Shown here piece by piece: positions 8,777 to 19,196 of a stretch of 64,000 nucleotides of DNA; within the stretch, counting starts at the first letter, position 1, and each line of letters begins with the position of its first letter. A program made the translations under genes and the position numbers. This DNA is from Colwellia sp. TT2012 (GTDB taxonomy: Bacteria; Pseudomonadota; Gammaproteobacteria; Enterobacterales; Alteromonadaceae): positions 1 through 64,000 of the forward strand of contig NZ_LJYX01000022.1 in the NCBI RefSeq assembly GCF_001440345.1, read 5' to 3'. Under the pieces are notes generated by a model that saw only the letters and a list, made by a program, of their open reading frames with translations, had not been told where the DNA came from and searched no databases.

Positions 8777-10258
8777 TTATTTTGCACTAGCAATTTTCTT
8801 CATATCTTTCATGTAACCACGTAATTTTTTACCAATCACTTCAACACCATGACTGCGAATAGCTTCATTTACTTCAATTAAACGAGCATTATCAACATTG
8901 TTCGAACTGTCTTTGAACCCTTCGCCTAATTCTTCAAGGGTTAATTTTTGCGTGAAATCTGCAAGCAAGGGTACGGCTGCATGGGTAAATAAGTAGTTGC
9001 CATATTCGGCAGTATCTGAAATTACCACATTCATTTCATAAAGCTTGTTTCGCGCAATACAGTTAGCTATTAAGGGTGTTTCATGAAGTGACTCGTAATA
9101 AGCCGACTCTTCAACAATACCAGCCTCAACCATAGCTTCAAAAGCAAGTTCAACGCCGGCTTTGATCATAGCAATGACGAAAATTCCCTTGTCGTAATAC
9201 TCTTGTTCAGTAATTTCTGTTTCGCAATCAGCGGCTAATTCAAAGGTAGACTCAGCAGTTTCTGCACGCCATGTTAATAAGTTAATATCATCATTAGCCC
9301 AATCTGCCATCATAGTTTTCGAGAAGTGACCTTCAATAATATCGTCCATATGTTTTTCAAATAACGGACGTAAAATCACTTTTAATTCTTCTGACATATC
9401 AAAGGCTTTGATTTTAGCCGGGTTTGATAAACGGTCCATCATGTTAGTGATGCCGCCGTGCTTAAGACCTTCAGTAGTTGTCTCTAAGCCGTATTGTAAT
9501 AATTTACGCGCATAAGCTGCGTCCATGCCTTGTGCGATTAATTGCTGGTGACCTAAAACTGCAGCCGTTTGCAACATACCACAAAGAATAGTTTGCTCAC
9601 CCATTAAGTCAGACTTAACTTCAGCAATGAAAGATGACTGTAAAACACCCGCTCTATCACCGCCAGTAGCACTAGCGTATGCTTTAGCAATCGCTAAACC
9701 GTTACCTTGTGGATCATTTTCTGGGTGAACAGCAATAAGGGTTGGTACACCAAAACCCCGTTTGTACTCTTCACGTACTTCTGTACCTGGACACTTAGGC
9801 GCCACCATAACCACGGTAATATCAGGGCGAATTTGCATGCCTTCTTCAACAATATTAAAACCATGTGAGTAAGAAAGCGTAGCGCCTTGCTTCATCAACG
9901 GCATTACCGCAGTAACGGCAGAAGTATGTTGTTTGTCAGGTGTTAGGTTTAATATTAAATCGGCTTGCGGAATCAATTCTGCATAGTTGCCAACCGTAAA
10001 ACCATTTTCAGTAGCCCACTGCCATGATTGACGCTGCTCGCTAATCGCTGCATCACGTAGCGCATAAGAAATATTTAAACCAGAATCACGCATGTTTAAA
10101 CCTTGGTTTAAACCTTGCGAGCCACAACCAACAATGACAATGTTCCAGTCTTTGATGAAGTTACAGCCATCGCTGAATTCTTCACGTTGCATAAAACGAC
10201 ATTGGCCTAATTGACCTAACTTTTCACGTAGGCTTAAGGTATTGAAATAATTGCTCAT
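8777..10258 (-). CDS. ilvC: Ketol-acid reductoisomerase, class II
   Basis: NADPH-dependent isomeroreductase that turns acetolactate or acetohydroxybutyrate into the dihydroxy acids used by IlvD. The 493-aa length and duplicated C-terminal knotted domain are those of the long class II enzymes of enterics and relatives. The Rossmann motif is [18 protein letters not shown] (residues 44-61). The Mg-binding acidic residues fall in the helical domain (e.g. [10 protein letters not shown] near 219). The start at 10258 has GAGGAATCAAC ahead of it. It is divergent from ilvY, as in E. coli, so induction by IlvY with acetohydroxy acids is expected. Confidence 0.96.
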   Translation of the reverse strand: MSNYFNTLSLREKLGQLGQCRFMQREEFSDGCNFIKDWNIVIVGCGSQGLNQGLNMRDSGLNISYALRDAAISEQRQSWQWATENGFTVGNYAELIPQADLILNLTPDKQHTSAVTAVMPLMKQGATLSYSHGFNIVEEGMQIRPDITVVMVAPKCPGTEVREEYKRGFGVPTLIAVHPENDPQGNGLAIAKAYASATGGDRAGVLQSSFIAEVKSDLMGEQTILCGMLQTAAVLGHQQLIAQGMDAAYARKLLQYGLETTTEGLKHGGITNMMDRLSNPAKIKAFDMSEELKVILRPLFEKHMDDIIEGHFSKTMMADWANDDINLLTWRAETAESTFELAADCETEITEQEYYDKGIFVIAMIKAGVELAFEAMVEAGIVEESAYYESLHETPLIANCIARNKLYEMNVVISDTAEYGNYLFTHAAVPLLADFTQKLTLEELGEGFKDSSNNVDNARLIEVNEAIRSHGVEVIGKKLRGYMKDMKKIASAK

Positions 10259-10369
10259 GTTGATTCCTCAAAATTTTGTTCTGGATATTAGTTAAAAACA
10301 AAGTCAGTTTTCTGACGATACTTTTTACCATGATTTTTACCATATAAACATCATACCCTAGCATTAACG

Positions 10370-10415
10370 TTGCAAAAAGTGATATATTCGCACCACTACG
10401 TTGCGTTTTTTGCAA
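10370..10415. promoter_or_regulatory. Candidate IlvY operator in the ilvC-ilvY spacer
   Basis: An inverted repeat TTGCAAAAA (10370-10378) and TTTTTTGCAA (10406-10415) with AT-rich spacing lies between the two divergent genes. E. coli IlvY binds TTGCAA-containing palindromes in the same spacer. The match in sequence and place makes this a good operator candidate. Confidence 0.65.
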
Positions 10416-10466
10416 TGATTGATATTAATCTACCTGCGCGATTTAAATCCCGCCTACGGAAAAATA

Positions 10467-11345
10467 ATGGATCAAAAAGCACTAGCGATGTTTAGCCATT
10501 TGAGCCAAAGTTTACACTTTGCTAAAACGGCACGTGCGCATCACATCAGTCCTTCTACCTTGAGCAGGGCAATCCAAAGGCTTGAAGATGAAGTCGGCGG
10601 TGAGTTATTACATCGAGACAATCGCACGGTGGTATTAACGGATATTGGCAAGAAATTCAAAATTTATGCTGAACAACAGCTTGAGCAATGGCTTAGCTTC
10701 AAACAATCACTTGCTGAAAAACAAGTCGAGTTAACCGGAAAACTTCATATTTACTGCTCAGTTACCGCGGCGTACAGTCATTTACCGCCCTTGCTGGAAC
10801 GATTTCGTGCTCGTCATCCTTTGGTAGAGATCATGTTAACCACGGGTGATGCTGCTGATGCCCTTGAACAAGTACAAAATCAATCCGTTGATTTTGCTAT
10901 CGCTGCCGCCCCCGAGCAGTTACCTCGTAGTGTGTATTTTCATCACTTAGATACCATAGCCATGGCGGTAATTGCACCAACAATGACCTGCAAGGTGCAG
11001 CAACAGCTAAGTCAAAAAGTATTGACTTGGTCTGAAATTCCGATAATTTTGCCTGAACATGGCGCCGCACGAAAACGCTTTGAACTCTGGTATCGTAAAA
11101 AACAGCAAGGAAAACCAATGATCTACGCAACAGTTTCAGGGCACGAAGCCTTGGTCAGTATGGTTGCTTTAGGTTGTGGCGTTGGCATAGTGCCGCAAGT
11201 GGTGGTGGATAACAGCCCGGTAAAAGATAAAGTGAGAAATCTCGCTAATATCGGCGAAATAGAGCCGTTCGAACTTGGCGTTTGTTGTTTGAATCAATCA
11301 AAAGCCCAGCCACTCATTAAAGCCTTTTTTAACTCGATTTCTTAA
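10467..11345 (+). CDS. ilvY: LysR-family activator IlvY
   Basis: A LysR-type transcription factor of about 292 aa with an N-terminal winged helix-turn-helix (FSHLSQSLHFAKTARAHHISPSTLSRAIQRLEDEVG) and a C-terminal inducer-binding domain. The ATG at 10467 (MDQKALAMF) is preferred because it has GGAAAA upstream and matches the usual LysR N-terminus; a TTG at 10419 would add 16 residues. It is divergent from ilvC, its likely target. Confidence 0.9.
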   Translation: MDQKALAMFSHLSQSLHFAKTARAHHISPSTLSRAIQRLEDEVGGELLHRDNRTVVLTDIGKKFKIYAEQQLEQWLSFKQSLAEKQVELTGKLHIYCSVTAAYSHLPPLLERFRARHPLVEIMLTTGDAADALEQVQNQSVDFAIAAAPEQLPRSVYFHHLDTIAMAVIAPTMTCKVQQQLSQKVLTWSEIPIILPEHGAARKRFELWYRKKQQGKPMIYATVSGHEALVSMVALGCGVGIVPQVVVDNSPVKDKVRNLANIGEIEPFELGVCCLNQSKAQPLIKAFFNSIS

Positions 11346-11359
11346 TTTTTCTACTTGCA

Positions 11360-12883
11360 TCAAACGGCAATTTCGCTGGTTAAGTGACGTAACAGCCGGT
11401 CCATCGCCCGATAAGATAACGCTTCGGTCAAGTGCTTGCGAAGAATTTCTGGCGATTTTTCCATATCCGCTAGGGTACGAGAGATTTTTAAAATTTTATG
11501 GTGTGCACGGGTTGATAAACCCAATTTTTCTACCGCTAGCTCTAAAAATTCATTGTCATCAGTAGTTAACTGGCAATATTGTTTCAGCTCGCGACTACTG
11601 ATATGGGCATTGGCTTTGGCTTGTCTTTGTAACTGAATCGCCCGACAGGCTTGCACTCGCTGTTGTATTTGGACACTTGTTTCATTTTTTTGACTGCTCT
11701 GTGCCCAGGTTCCGCGAGGTAATCTGGCCACTTCAATTTGAATGTCAATTCTATCCAAAAAAGGTCCAGAGAGCCGATTTAAATATCTTAGTACTTGCTC
11801 TGGGGTACTGCGCTTATCGTTATAAAAACCCGTAGGGCTAGGGTTCATCGCGGCAATCAATTGAAAACGTGCCGGAAAACATTGTTTGTGTAAAGCACGC
11901 GAGATAGTGACTTCTCCCGATTCCATTGGCTCACGTAGTACGTCTAATACTTTTCGTTCAAACTCAGGCAATTCATCTAAAAACAGCACGCCGTTGTGCG
12001 CTAAAGTAATTTCCCCAGGTTTTGGCTGACTGCCACCGCCCACTAAAGCGGCTGACGAAGCCGTGTGATGAGGTGCCCGAAACGGTCGAGTAAACCAAGA
12101 GTTACGGGTAATATCCTGATGGCTAATCGATTGAATAGCCGCGACTTCTAGTGCTTCTTCTTCGGTCATTGGCGGTAAAATTCCTGCTAAACGACTGGCT
12201 AACATAGTTTTCCCTGTCCCTGGCGGACCGATAAACAATAAATTATGGCCACCACTGGCGGCCATTTCTAAAGCACGTTTTGCCAAGGGCTGGCCCATAA
12301 CATCACTCATATCTAACACTTGCTCACCCAACTCTTCGGCAATGAACTGTTCAGTAACCAAGGGTAAAACTTGTTGACCGGCAAAGTGTGGAAACAACTG
12401 GGTTAAATGGCTTATACCATGAATTTTTGCCTGCTTGACCCAACTTGCTTGCTCGGTGTTTTGCATGGGAATTATCAAGGTTCGCTGACTTTGACTACTT
12501 GCCATAGCGACAGGAATTTCACCAACAATGGCACGTAGTTCGCCTGATAAGGCCAGTTCACCGGCAAATTCATATTGCGATAAATCCACTGGCGGCAGCT
12601 GCTCAGACGCAGCGAGAATACCGACCGCAATAGGTAAATCAAAGCGGCCGCCTTCCTTGGGTAGGTCGGCCGGGGCTAAGTTGATGGTAATGCGCTTAGC
12701 GGGAAACTCATAGCCGCAGTTGATAATGGCACTGCGTACTCGATCTTTTGCTTCTTTTACTGAGGTTTCAGGTAAACCAACAATATTGAATGCTGGCAAG
12801 CCATTCGCTAGGTGAACTTCGACCGTAACGAGAGGAGATTCAAGGCCCACTCGAGCTCGACTATACACACAGGAAAGTGACAT
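11360..12883 (-). CDS. comM: Mg-chelatase-like AAA ATPase ComM (YifB)
   Basis: A 507-aa protein with an N-terminal Lon-protease-like domain (residues 1-170), a central AAA+ ATPase with Walker A GPPGTGKTML (near 219) and Walker B GVLFLDELPEF, and a C-terminal helical chelatase domain. In Vibrio and Haemophilus, ComM is a hexameric helicase that drives branch migration during natural transformation; YifB is the E. coli name. It is convergent with ilvY, only 14 bp apart. The start is the ATG at 12883. Confidence 0.93.
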   Translation of the reverse strand: MSLSCVYSRARVGLESPLVTVEVHLANGLPAFNIVGLPETSVKEAKDRVRSAIINCGYEFPAKRITINLAPADLPKEGGRFDLPIAVGILAASEQLPPVDLSQYEFAGELALSGELRAIVGEIPVAMASSQSQRTLIIPMQNTEQASWVKQAKIHGISHLTQLFPHFAGQQVLPLVTEQFIAEELGEQVLDMSDVMGQPLAKRALEMAASGGHNLLFIGPPGTGKTMLASRLAGILPPMTEEEALEVAAIQSISHQDITRNSWFTRPFRAPHHTASSAALVGGGSQPKPGEITLAHNGVLFLDELPEFERKVLDVLREPMESGEVTISRALHKQCFPARFQLIAAMNPSPTGFYNDKRSTPEQVLRYLNRLSGPFLDRIDIQIEVARLPRGTWAQSSQKNETSVQIQQRVQACRAIQLQRQAKANAHISSRELKQYCQLTTDDNEFLELAVEKLGLSTRAHHKILKISRTLADMEKSPEILRKHLTEALSYRAMDRLLRHLTSEIAV

Positions 12884-13095
12884 AAAAATTCCATTTTATT
12901 GATTCCATTTTTCCAGTGTAGTTCAAATATGATGAAATGTGTTTATTACCGAATTTCGATTACTGCACAAAAAAGCTATAACAAAAAAACTTGCACATGG
13001 GATTAGAGCTATGGTACTAATTTAATAAGTAAGCGAGACCGAAGATAAAAAAACACTAATCAGTCTACGCAAAATAAAACAAAGATATAGATAAA

Positions 13096-13170
13096 ATGCA
13101 TAAATTTAACTCAATTATTATTAACCGTCTCGTCGTGGTGATTATTAAATCATCTCGAGGGTTTTGTTGA
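13096..13170 (+). CDS. ilvL: ilv leader peptide
   Basis: A 24-codon reading frame encodes MHKFNSIIINRLVVVIIKSS and then RGFC. Nine of its residues are Ile, Leu or Val, including runs III and VVVII. It is followed by an attenuator hairpin and then ilvG. Its translation would sense charged tRNA for the branched-chain amino acids. It is too short for usual gene finders. Confidence 0.85.
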   Translation: MHKFNSIIINRLVVVIIKSSRGFC

Positions 13171-13232
13171 GCGAAAGAAAAAGCATCCAAACAAATACAA
13201 ACCCTCGCTTCGCAAGAACCGAGGGTTTTCTT
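13156..13232 (+). promoter_or_regulatory. ilvGMA attenuator (antiterminator/terminator)
   Basis: AAACCCTCG (13199-13207) pairs with CGAGGGTTT (13220-13228) to form a terminator followed by TTCTTTT. The same CGAGGGTTT string occurs at 13156-13164, inside the end of the leader peptide, and can pair with 13199-13207 instead. That gives mutually exclusive antiterminator and terminator hairpins. A ribosome stalled on Ile/Val/Leu codons would favour readthrough. Confidence 0.8.
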
Positions 13233-13335
13233 TTAGCACTTTTTTACTAAACTTTATTAAGCATTTTATTAAATTTTTCATTAAATATAAAACGCTGACA
13301 ATATAGACATTAACAAGATAACCATTGGAATCATC

Positions 13336-15000
13336 ATGACCGAGAGTAAAACGCTAACAGGCAGCGCATTATTATTTGAAGTGTTAAAAGAACATGGCGT
13401 ACAGCACGTTTTTGGCTACCCAGGTGGCGCCATAATGCCGATTTATGACGCTTTATACGACAGTGATATACAACATTTTTTATGCCGTCATGAGCAAGGA
13501 GCAGCATTTTCTGCGGTTGGTTATGCCCGTGCTGCCGGCAAAGTAGGTGTGTGCTTTGCTACCTCAGGTCCAGGGGCAACAAACTTAATCACTGGTCTTG
13601 CCGATGCATTGGCCGACTCAATTCCTATTGTTGCCATTACCGGTCAAGTTCCTACTTCTGCCATGGGTAGTGATGCGTTTCAAGAGATTGACATTTTTGG
13701 TTTATCCCTTGCTTGTACTAAGCATTCTTTTCAAGTAACCGATATTAATGAGCTGGAAAAAGTTTTATATCAAGCCTTTGAAATTGCTCTGGAAGGTCGC
13801 CATGGCCCAGTACTGGTTGATATTCCAAAAGACATACAATTAGCCGCAGTAACGCAACGTTTAGACAAATTATCGCACTTAAAAAACAAGGTTAAATTAC
13901 CGCTTGCTGATATCAGTAAAGCCCTTGATTTATTGACCCATGCCAAACAGCCTATATTGTACGTAGGTGGTGGTGTAGGTATGGCCAGTGCTATCGATGA
14001 AGTTCGAGATTTTGCCAAGAAAACCGGCATGCCAAGTGTCTCAACATTAAAGGGCTTAGGTGCAATAAACCCTGATAATGACAACTACCTGGGCATGTTA
14101 GGCATGCATGGTACCAAGGCTGCCAACATTGCCGTGCAGGAAAGTGATTTATTAGTGGTGGTTGGCGCTCGTTTTGATGACCGAGTTACCGGTAAACTAG
14201 ATGAGTTTGCTCCACATGCCAAGGTTATTCATTTTGATATTGATACCGCTGAAATTAATAAACGCCGCACCGCTGATGCTGCTATTTTAGGTGATTTAAA
14301 AGGAAATTTACCACTACTAACTATGCCGCTAGCAATCAAAAAATGGCAACAGAAAGTACAGCAAATGAAAACTGATTTTGCTTGGCGCTATGATCATCCA
14401 GGCGACAATATTTATGCCCCCGCGCTATTAAAAACCCTAAGTGATTTAATGCCAAGTAACACGTGTGTAACCACGGATGTTGGCCAACATCAAATGTGGA
14501 CTGCACAGCATATGAGCTTTGATGATCCAAGTAACTTTTTAACCAGTGGCGGCATGGGTACCATGGGTTTTGGTTTACCGGCCGCGATTGGTGCACAAAT
14601 ATCTCGACCGCACGATACCGTTATTGTGGTCTCGGGTGATGGCTCAATTATGATGAATATTCAAGAACTGGCTACTATCAAGCGCTACCAAATCCCGGTA
14701 AAAATTGTGCTGATCGATAACGAAAAATTGGGTATGGTTCGTCAATGGCAAGACCTGTTTTTTGACGGTAGATTAAGTGAAACAGATTTATCAGATAACC
14801 CAGACTTTGTTATGTTATCGAGGGCGTTCGATATAAAATCACAGAAGATCACTAAAAAGAGTGAAGTCAAAGCTGCCATTGAAGAGATGCTAGATCACGA
14901 TGGTCCTTATTTTTTACAAGTAAAAATCGATGCCTCAGAAAATGTTTGGCCTTTAGTACCGCCAAACACCGCAAATGATAAAATGATGGAGGGTGTTTAA
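13336..15000 (+). CDS. ilvG: Acetolactate synthase II large subunit
   Basis: Thiamine-diphosphate enzyme that condenses pyruvate with pyruvate or 2-ketobutyrate, the first common step of Val/Ile synthesis. It is 554 aa and intact (in E. coli K-12 the orthologue is frameshifted). Conserved parts are [14 protein letters not shown] with the catalytic RHEQGAAF glutamate (near 52), the FAD region, and the ThDP motif [23 protein letters not shown] (near 435) with QMWTAQH before it. It is first in ilvG-ilvM-ilvA, controlled by the ilvL attenuator. Confidence 0.95.
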   Translation: MTESKTLTGSALLFEVLKEHGVQHVFGYPGGAIMPIYDALYDSDIQHFLCRHEQGAAFSAVGYARAAGKVGVCFATSGPGATNLITGLADALADSIPIVAITGQVPTSAMGSDAFQEIDIFGLSLACTKHSFQVTDINELEKVLYQAFEIALEGRHGPVLVDIPKDIQLAAVTQRLDKLSHLKNKVKLPLADISKALDLLTHAKQPILYVGGGVGMASAIDEVRDFAKKTGMPSVSTLKGLGAINPDNDNYLGMLGMHGTKAANIAVQESDLLVVVGARFDDRVTGKLDEFAPHAKVIHFDIDTAEINKRRTADAAILGDLKGNLPLLTMPLAIKKWQQKVQQMKTDFAWRYDHPGDNIYAPALLKTLSDLMPSNTCVTTDVGQHQMWTAQHMSFDDPSNFLTSGGMGTMGFGLPAAIGAQISRPHDTVIVVSGDGSIMMNIQELATIKRYQIPVKIVLIDNEKLGMVRQWQDLFFDGRLSETDLSDNPDFVMLSRAFDIKSQKITKKSEVKAAIEEMLDHDGPYFLQVKIDASENVWPLVPPNTANDKMMEGV

Positions 15001-15001
15001 G

Positions 15002-15289
15002 ATGAATAAGTATCAACTAGTCATTATGGCTGACGATAAACAAGTGGTGCTAGAACGAATTTTACAAGTCACTCGTTATCGCGGTTTCTTAATTAATGCC
15101 ATGAATGCCGAAGTAAATACCGGTAATAATATTGCTACTATTACTATGACTGTCAGCAGTGATCGCCCTATTTCTCTGCTTATTGATCAAATTAACAAAT
15201 TGATCGACATCAAGGGGGTCAAAGTAGACGATCGGGAAGCAAAGTTAGCTACAAGCCTGGCTAAATCTGCGCTTAAGCCAGGTAATTAA
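15002..15289 (+). CDS. ilvM: Acetolactate synthase II small subunit
   Basis: A 95-aa ACT-domain regulatory subunit (YQLVIMADDKQVVLERILQVTRYRGF). It partners IlvG and raises its activity. The ATG at 15002 begins one base after the ilvG stop, with GGAGGG eight bases upstream inside the end of ilvG. This supports translational coupling and argues against the in-frame GTG at 14993. Confidence 0.92.
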   Translation: MNKYQLVIMADDKQVVLERILQVTRYRGFLINAMNAEVNTGNNIATITMTVSSDRPISLLIDQINKLIDIKGVKVDDREAKLATSLAKSALKPGN

Positions 15290-15366
15290 ACGTGTTCTAC
15301 TTGAGCTTAGTTGATAAGTAACGACTCCAATTGATCGCTATGGCGATATATTTTTTAGGCAATACT

Positions 15367-16935
15367 ATGACAGAAACACAGGCACTACTCTCGGCACAAG
15401 AAGCAAAACATGCAACGCAACTAGATTACCTTAGACGTATTCTATTAGCGCCAATTTATGATGTTGTGGTTGAAACCGAGTTAACGCAGCTCACTAAATT
15501 ATCTGCTCGCTTAAATAACCAAATTTATTTAAAACGTGAAGATCAACAAGCTGTGCATTCGTTTAAGTTACGCGGTGCCTACAATAAGCTCAATAGCCTA
15601 AGTGAAGAGCAATGTATTCATGGTGTGATTGCCGCCTCTGCCGGTAATCACGCGCAAGGCTTAGCACTGGCGGCCAATAAGTTAGGCATTAAAGCGACCA
15701 TAGTTATGCCTAAGACTACCCCAGAGATTAAAGTCGATAATGTCCGACGTTTTGGCGCTGAAGTACGCTTAGTTGGTAATAGCTATAATGAAGCACAAAC
15801 CGCTGCTATTGAGTATGCCAAAGCCGAAAATAAAACCCTTATTCATCCTTTTGATGATATTGAGGTTATTGCCGGTCAAGGCACAGTCGCTAAAGAACTA
15901 TTACAGCAGTTACCCAATGCCGATGTGGTTTTTATTCCTGTCGGCGGCGGTGGCTTACTTGCTGGCATGGCAGTATATTTAAAACAATTAAGTCCAAGTA
16001 CAAAAATCATCGGGGTGGAAGCTCAGGACTCAGCTTGTTTAAAAGCTGCCCTTGACGCTGGCAAGCCTGTTGACCTGGAACATGTGGGCTTATTTGCTGA
16101 TGGTGTCGCGGTTAAACGTATTGGTGCACACACTTTCGAGTTAATCCAGCATTATTGTGATGAAGTCATGACAGTCTCTACCGATGAAATTTGTGCCTCA
16201 ATAAAAGATATCTTTGAACAAACCCGTGTTATTGCTGAGCCTGCCGGTGCTTTATCATTAGCTGGCTTACAAAAATATTGTCAAACTAGCAAGGGCGACG
16301 AAAAACTAGCAGCGATTTTATCCGGCGCGAATATGAACTTTCATACCTTGCGCTATGTCTCCGAGCGTTGTGAACTCGGCGAGAAAAAAGAAGCCATTTT
16401 AGCGGTGACTATCCCAGAAGAAAAAGGCAGTTTTAAACGTTTTTGCCAAGCATTAGGCAACCGGACAATTACTGAGTTTAACTATCGCTACTCGGGTAAA
16501 CCGAGCGCAGAAATTTTTGTTGGTGTCCGTTTAGACGGTAGTGTGCAAGAACGCCAAGAGTTACTGCAAGGTTTAGTTAGTGCTAACTATCAAGTGAGAG
16601 ACTTTACCGATAATGAGTTAGCCAAATTACATGTACGCTATATGATAGGCGGTAAAAATCCGAGTAATGCAGAAGACAGTAAAAAAGAGCGACTATTTAG
16701 TTTTGAATTTCCTGAACATCCAGGCGCCTTAGAGAAATTCTTAGATGCTATGGGTGAACATTGGAATATCACGCTATTTCATTATCGTAATCATGGCGCA
16801 GCTTTTGGGCAAGTACTTGCCGGCTTTGATCTAGATAAAAATCAGCAAGAGGCATTTTTTAAACACCTTGATGCACTGGGTTATCAATGGCAAGAAGAAA
16901 GCGATAACCTTGCCTATCAAACCTTTTTAAATTAA
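15367..16935 (+). CDS. ilvA: Threonine ammonia-lyase, biosynthetic
   Basis: PLP enzyme that makes 2-ketobutyrate from threonine for isoleucine synthesis. The PLP lysine is in HSFKLRGAYNK (about residue 67), and the phosphate loop is VGGGGLLAG. Two C-terminal ACT-like regulatory domains (from about 340) give isoleucine feedback, as in the 514-aa E. coli enzyme. An in-frame TTG at 15331 exists; the ATG at 15367 (MTETQ) fits the family better. The operon lacks ilvE and ilvD between ilvM and ilvA, unlike enterics. Confidence 0.93.
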   Translation: MTETQALLSAQEAKHATQLDYLRRILLAPIYDVVVETELTQLTKLSARLNNQIYLKREDQQAVHSFKLRGAYNKLNSLSEEQCIHGVIAASAGNHAQGLALAANKLGIKATIVMPKTTPEIKVDNVRRFGAEVRLVGNSYNEAQTAAIEYAKAENKTLIHPFDDIEVIAGQGTVAKELLQQLPNADVVFIPVGGGGLLAGMAVYLKQLSPSTKIIGVEAQDSACLKAALDAGKPVDLEHVGLFADGVAVKRIGAHTFELIQHYCDEVMTVSTDEICASIKDIFEQTRVIAEPAGALSLAGLQKYCQTSKGDEKLAAILSGANMNFHTLRYVSERCELGEKKEAILAVTIPEEKGSFKRFCQALGNRTITEFNYRYSGKPSAEIFVGVRLDGSVQERQELLQGLVSANYQVRDFTDNELAKLHVRYMIGGKNPSNAEDSKKERLFSFEFPEHPGALEKFLDAMGEHWNITLFHYRNHGAAFGQVLAGFDLDKNQQEAFFKHLDALGYQWQEESDNLAYQTFLN

Positions 16936-16982
16936 CTATGCTGCTATCGCTAGCTTAATCGTTGTCTTTAACTCAACCGATA

Positions 16983-17015
16983 TTCACCGGCAATAGCAAG
17001 TCTATTGCCGGTGAA
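16983..17015. terminator. Hairpin between ilvA and the convergent NTF2-like gene
   Basis: A 14-bp perfect stem (TTCACCGGCAATAG with CTATTGCCGGTGAA, 5-base loop) lies between convergent genes. It has no long T-run but is well placed as a bidirectional stop. Confidence 0.55.
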
Positions 17016-17068
17016 TTAAACGCAACCGTTAGTCAAAAATCGGCTAGCGTAACATCTACCCAGATTAT

Positions 17069-17548
17069 TTAATTAGACCAATGGATACGAACTATTTTCC
17101 ATTCGCCCTGTTGTTTTTCTAAGACCAGAGTCTCCATGCTTTGGTAATTACGCTCTTTGCCTTTGAACATCCCTGTAGTTTGACTACGAAACATTGATAC
17201 CGCGGTGTTACCCATAACCTTTACATTATGCTCTAATGTTTTGCTATTTACTGCTGCTAGATATTTCATATCTGACAACATATGATGACTGGCATATTCA
17301 TCAGCCGAGCGCTCTACTCCGCCCCCTTCAAATATTTGTACATCGTCTGCCAGTAACTGCCGAGCGGTAACTTTATCGCCAGACTTTAGTGCCTGATGAA
17401 AACGCTGAACAACCTTAGCCGCCATGGTATCGACGCCGATAAACATACTAGACTTTATCTGTGCTTTTTTAGCATCGTCATGCGCATAAGCGGTCGGTAC
17501 AAGGGCCGAAAATAGTACGGTGAAACATAGTAATTTATAACTTTTCAT
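17069..17548 (-). CDS. Exported NTF2/SnoaL-like protein
   Basis: 159 aa with a signal peptide ending at TAYA-HDD. The mature part is an NTF2-like cone fold (FHQALKSGDKVTARQLLADDVQIFEGGGVE, then the C-terminal strand GEWKIVRIHWSN), the DUF4440/SnoaL group. No catalytic function can be read. It is 37 bp downstream of copD on the same strand, so it is probably part of the copC-copD unit and acts in the periplasm; the link to copper is by context only. Confidence 0.7.
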   Translation of the reverse strand: MKSYKLLCFTVLFSALVPTAYAHDDAKKAQIKSSMFIGVDTMAAKVVQRFHQALKSGDKVTARQLLADDVQIFEGGGVERSADEYASHHMLSDMKYLAAVNSKTLEHNVKVMGNTAVSMFRSQTTGMFKGKERNYQSMETLVLEKQQGEWKIVRIHWSN

Positions 17549-17584
17549 AGCTTCTCTCTTTTGTGCAAATTTTTAATTTTTTAT

Positions 17585-18463
17585 TTAATAATCAGGTCCA
17601 ACGACAGTAGTAAGCCAAGTGGTGGTCAGTAAAATTCCCAAGGCTAAAATCATCTCCCATTGAATAGAGCGAGCTAGGGCTTGTTTACCCTGCTCATTTT
17701 TTATTAGTTTAGCGACCAAGTTAAATTTATGCTGCGCAGCGATCAGCAATATGCCCATGACTAAAGCAAGTTTTACTAAAAAACTTTGCCCATAACTAGT
17801 AAAAAACAAGCTAGCTATTGAGCCAAACAGTTGATAAGCCACGATCAAGCCACAAAGTATCAAGAGCGAAACAATATAGCTGGCATAGTAGCCAAACTGC
17901 TGCATAACATTATGTAAAACAGGTGCAGATAAAGCTCCACAGGCTTTCCACAGCGGCCAAAGTGAGCCTAACCAGCAGAAAACGAGTAGCACATGTAAAT
18001 TCAATAACAATTGGCAAGCCAAATTCATCTCTGCGGTATGGCCAATAACACTGAACGAACGCACCAGTAGTAAAGCACTTAAGGTAAAAGTAACTAAAAA
18101 TATCCGACGATATTGCCCCGTTGCTATGCCTTTAGACACTGAAATTAATGCCAGTATAAAGCCGGCAAGGCGATATAAAAGTGACTCACCGGCATTTGAT
18201 TGCCACAACAAGGCGTTATAAAAGGGGTCAAAAACACCTGATAGCCCTGATTCGGCAAAAGCTCCTACTTGCATAAAAAAATTCAAAATTGTGCCAAAAA
18301 CACCGAGTAATAGCAGAAGTTGGCAGTGCCGCCGTAAATTGAATGGGTAACCTCGTTTGATAACTAACCAATAGATGAAAATACCACCAATAGCACCAGA
18401 TATGCCAATGTATATCATTAGTTTACTGATAATAATTGCGATGTCCCAAGGTGATATTTCCAT
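17585..18463 (-). CDS. copD: Copper resistance protein CopD
   Basis: A 292-aa inner membrane protein of the CopD family with about eight transmembrane helices (e.g. IGISGAIGGIFIYWLVI, LLNLHVLLVFCWLGSLWPLW, LALVMGILLIAAQHKF, ALGILLTTTWLTT). CopD works with CopC in copper import or handling across the inner membrane. It starts 11 bp after copC, which indicates co-translation. Confidence 0.85.
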   Translation of the reverse strand: MEISPWDIAIIISKLMIYIGISGAIGGIFIYWLVIKRGYPFNLRRHCQLLLLLGVFGTILNFFMQVGAFAESGLSGVFDPFYNALLWQSNAGESLLYRLAGFILALISVSKGIATGQYRRIFLVTFTLSALLLVRSFSVIGHTAEMNLACQLLLNLHVLLVFCWLGSLWPLWKACGALSAPVLHNVMQQFGYYASYIVSLLILCGLIVAYQLFGSIASLFFTSYGQSFLVKLALVMGILLIAAQHKFNLVAKLIKNEQGKQALARSIQWEMILALGILLTTTWLTTVVGPDY

Positions 18464-18474
18464 GTTAACTGCTC

Positions 18475-18885
18475 CTAATGATTATGCTGACCATTAGATG
18501 GCTTTTCTTTATGGCTTTTCATTACCTTGGTAGCTGCCCCATGAACCATAAAGGTAAATTTTCCTTTCATTTTATGAGCATCCATGCCCATAACAGTCCA
18601 ATTAACTTGGTAGTTGCTGCTCGGTAAGTTGGGTAAAACAAGCTTATAAGAGCTCGCTGCTGTGGTTGAAGGTTTAAACTCAATGGGCAGCAGAGCACCA
18701 CTTTTATCGGCCAGGGTAAGTTTCACTAAGCGAACATCCTTAGTAAAAACCAACTGCAACACTTTTGGACTTGCCATTAACATAGCGCCGTCTTTTGGTA
18801 ATGAAGTTTTTAAGCCGGCATGTGCTAATACCGATGAAGAAATAAATAATAAAGTAATCGTAAGTAATAATTTAATGGTATTCAT
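18475..18885 (-). CDS. copC: Periplasmic copper-binding protein CopC
   Basis: 136 aa with a signal peptide cleaved at VLA-HAGLKTSLPKDGA, leaving an N-terminal histidine on the mature protein, the classical Cu(II) ligand of CopC. The beta-sandwich core includes VLQLVFTKDVRLVKLTLADKSG and YQVNWTVMGMDAHKMKGKFTFMV. The tail is His-rich (SNGQHNH). It is first gene of copC-copD-NTF2. Confidence 0.88.
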   Translation of the reverse strand: MNTIKLLLTITLLFISSSVLAHAGLKTSLPKDGAMLMASPKVLQLVFTKDVRLVKLTLADKSGALLPIEFKPSTTAASSYKLVLPNLPSSNYQVNWTVMGMDAHKMKGKFTFMVHGAATKVMKSHKEKPSNGQHNH

Positions 18886-19196
18886 GTGTGTTCCTAGGTG
18901 TTGTTTAATAAGGTAAACGTACTGCCATAACGTGCAGTTTTATAAGTAATGTTAGTGCTAATATTGCTTTAAAGAGCAATAAAAAACATGGCGACAAGGC
19001 AAGTTATCAAATATTGGTTGATAACCTATTTTTTCAAAAGCTACTATTAAAAATAGCAGAGTTTTCTTTAGATAGATTTTGAATTGACGTAGCCATCAAG
19101 GTGCCTGAGGTAATACCAATCGGACTAATATATTGCTCTGCTTGGTATGAGCAAGCGCAGTAAATGAACCAAATTCTGGACACATTTATGCTCTAT
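18886..19196. other. Intergenic region upstream of copC
   Basis: AT-rich spacer between copC and the 19197 gene, both on the minus strand. It should contain the copC promoter. I see no clear metal-responsive palindrome and no gene. Confidence 0.3.

Noticed and set aside
10224..10415. 63-aa minus-strand frame over the ilvC-ilvY spacer
   Set aside because: It overlaps the ilvC start and the IlvY operator, has no homology signs and is explained by the regulatory region.
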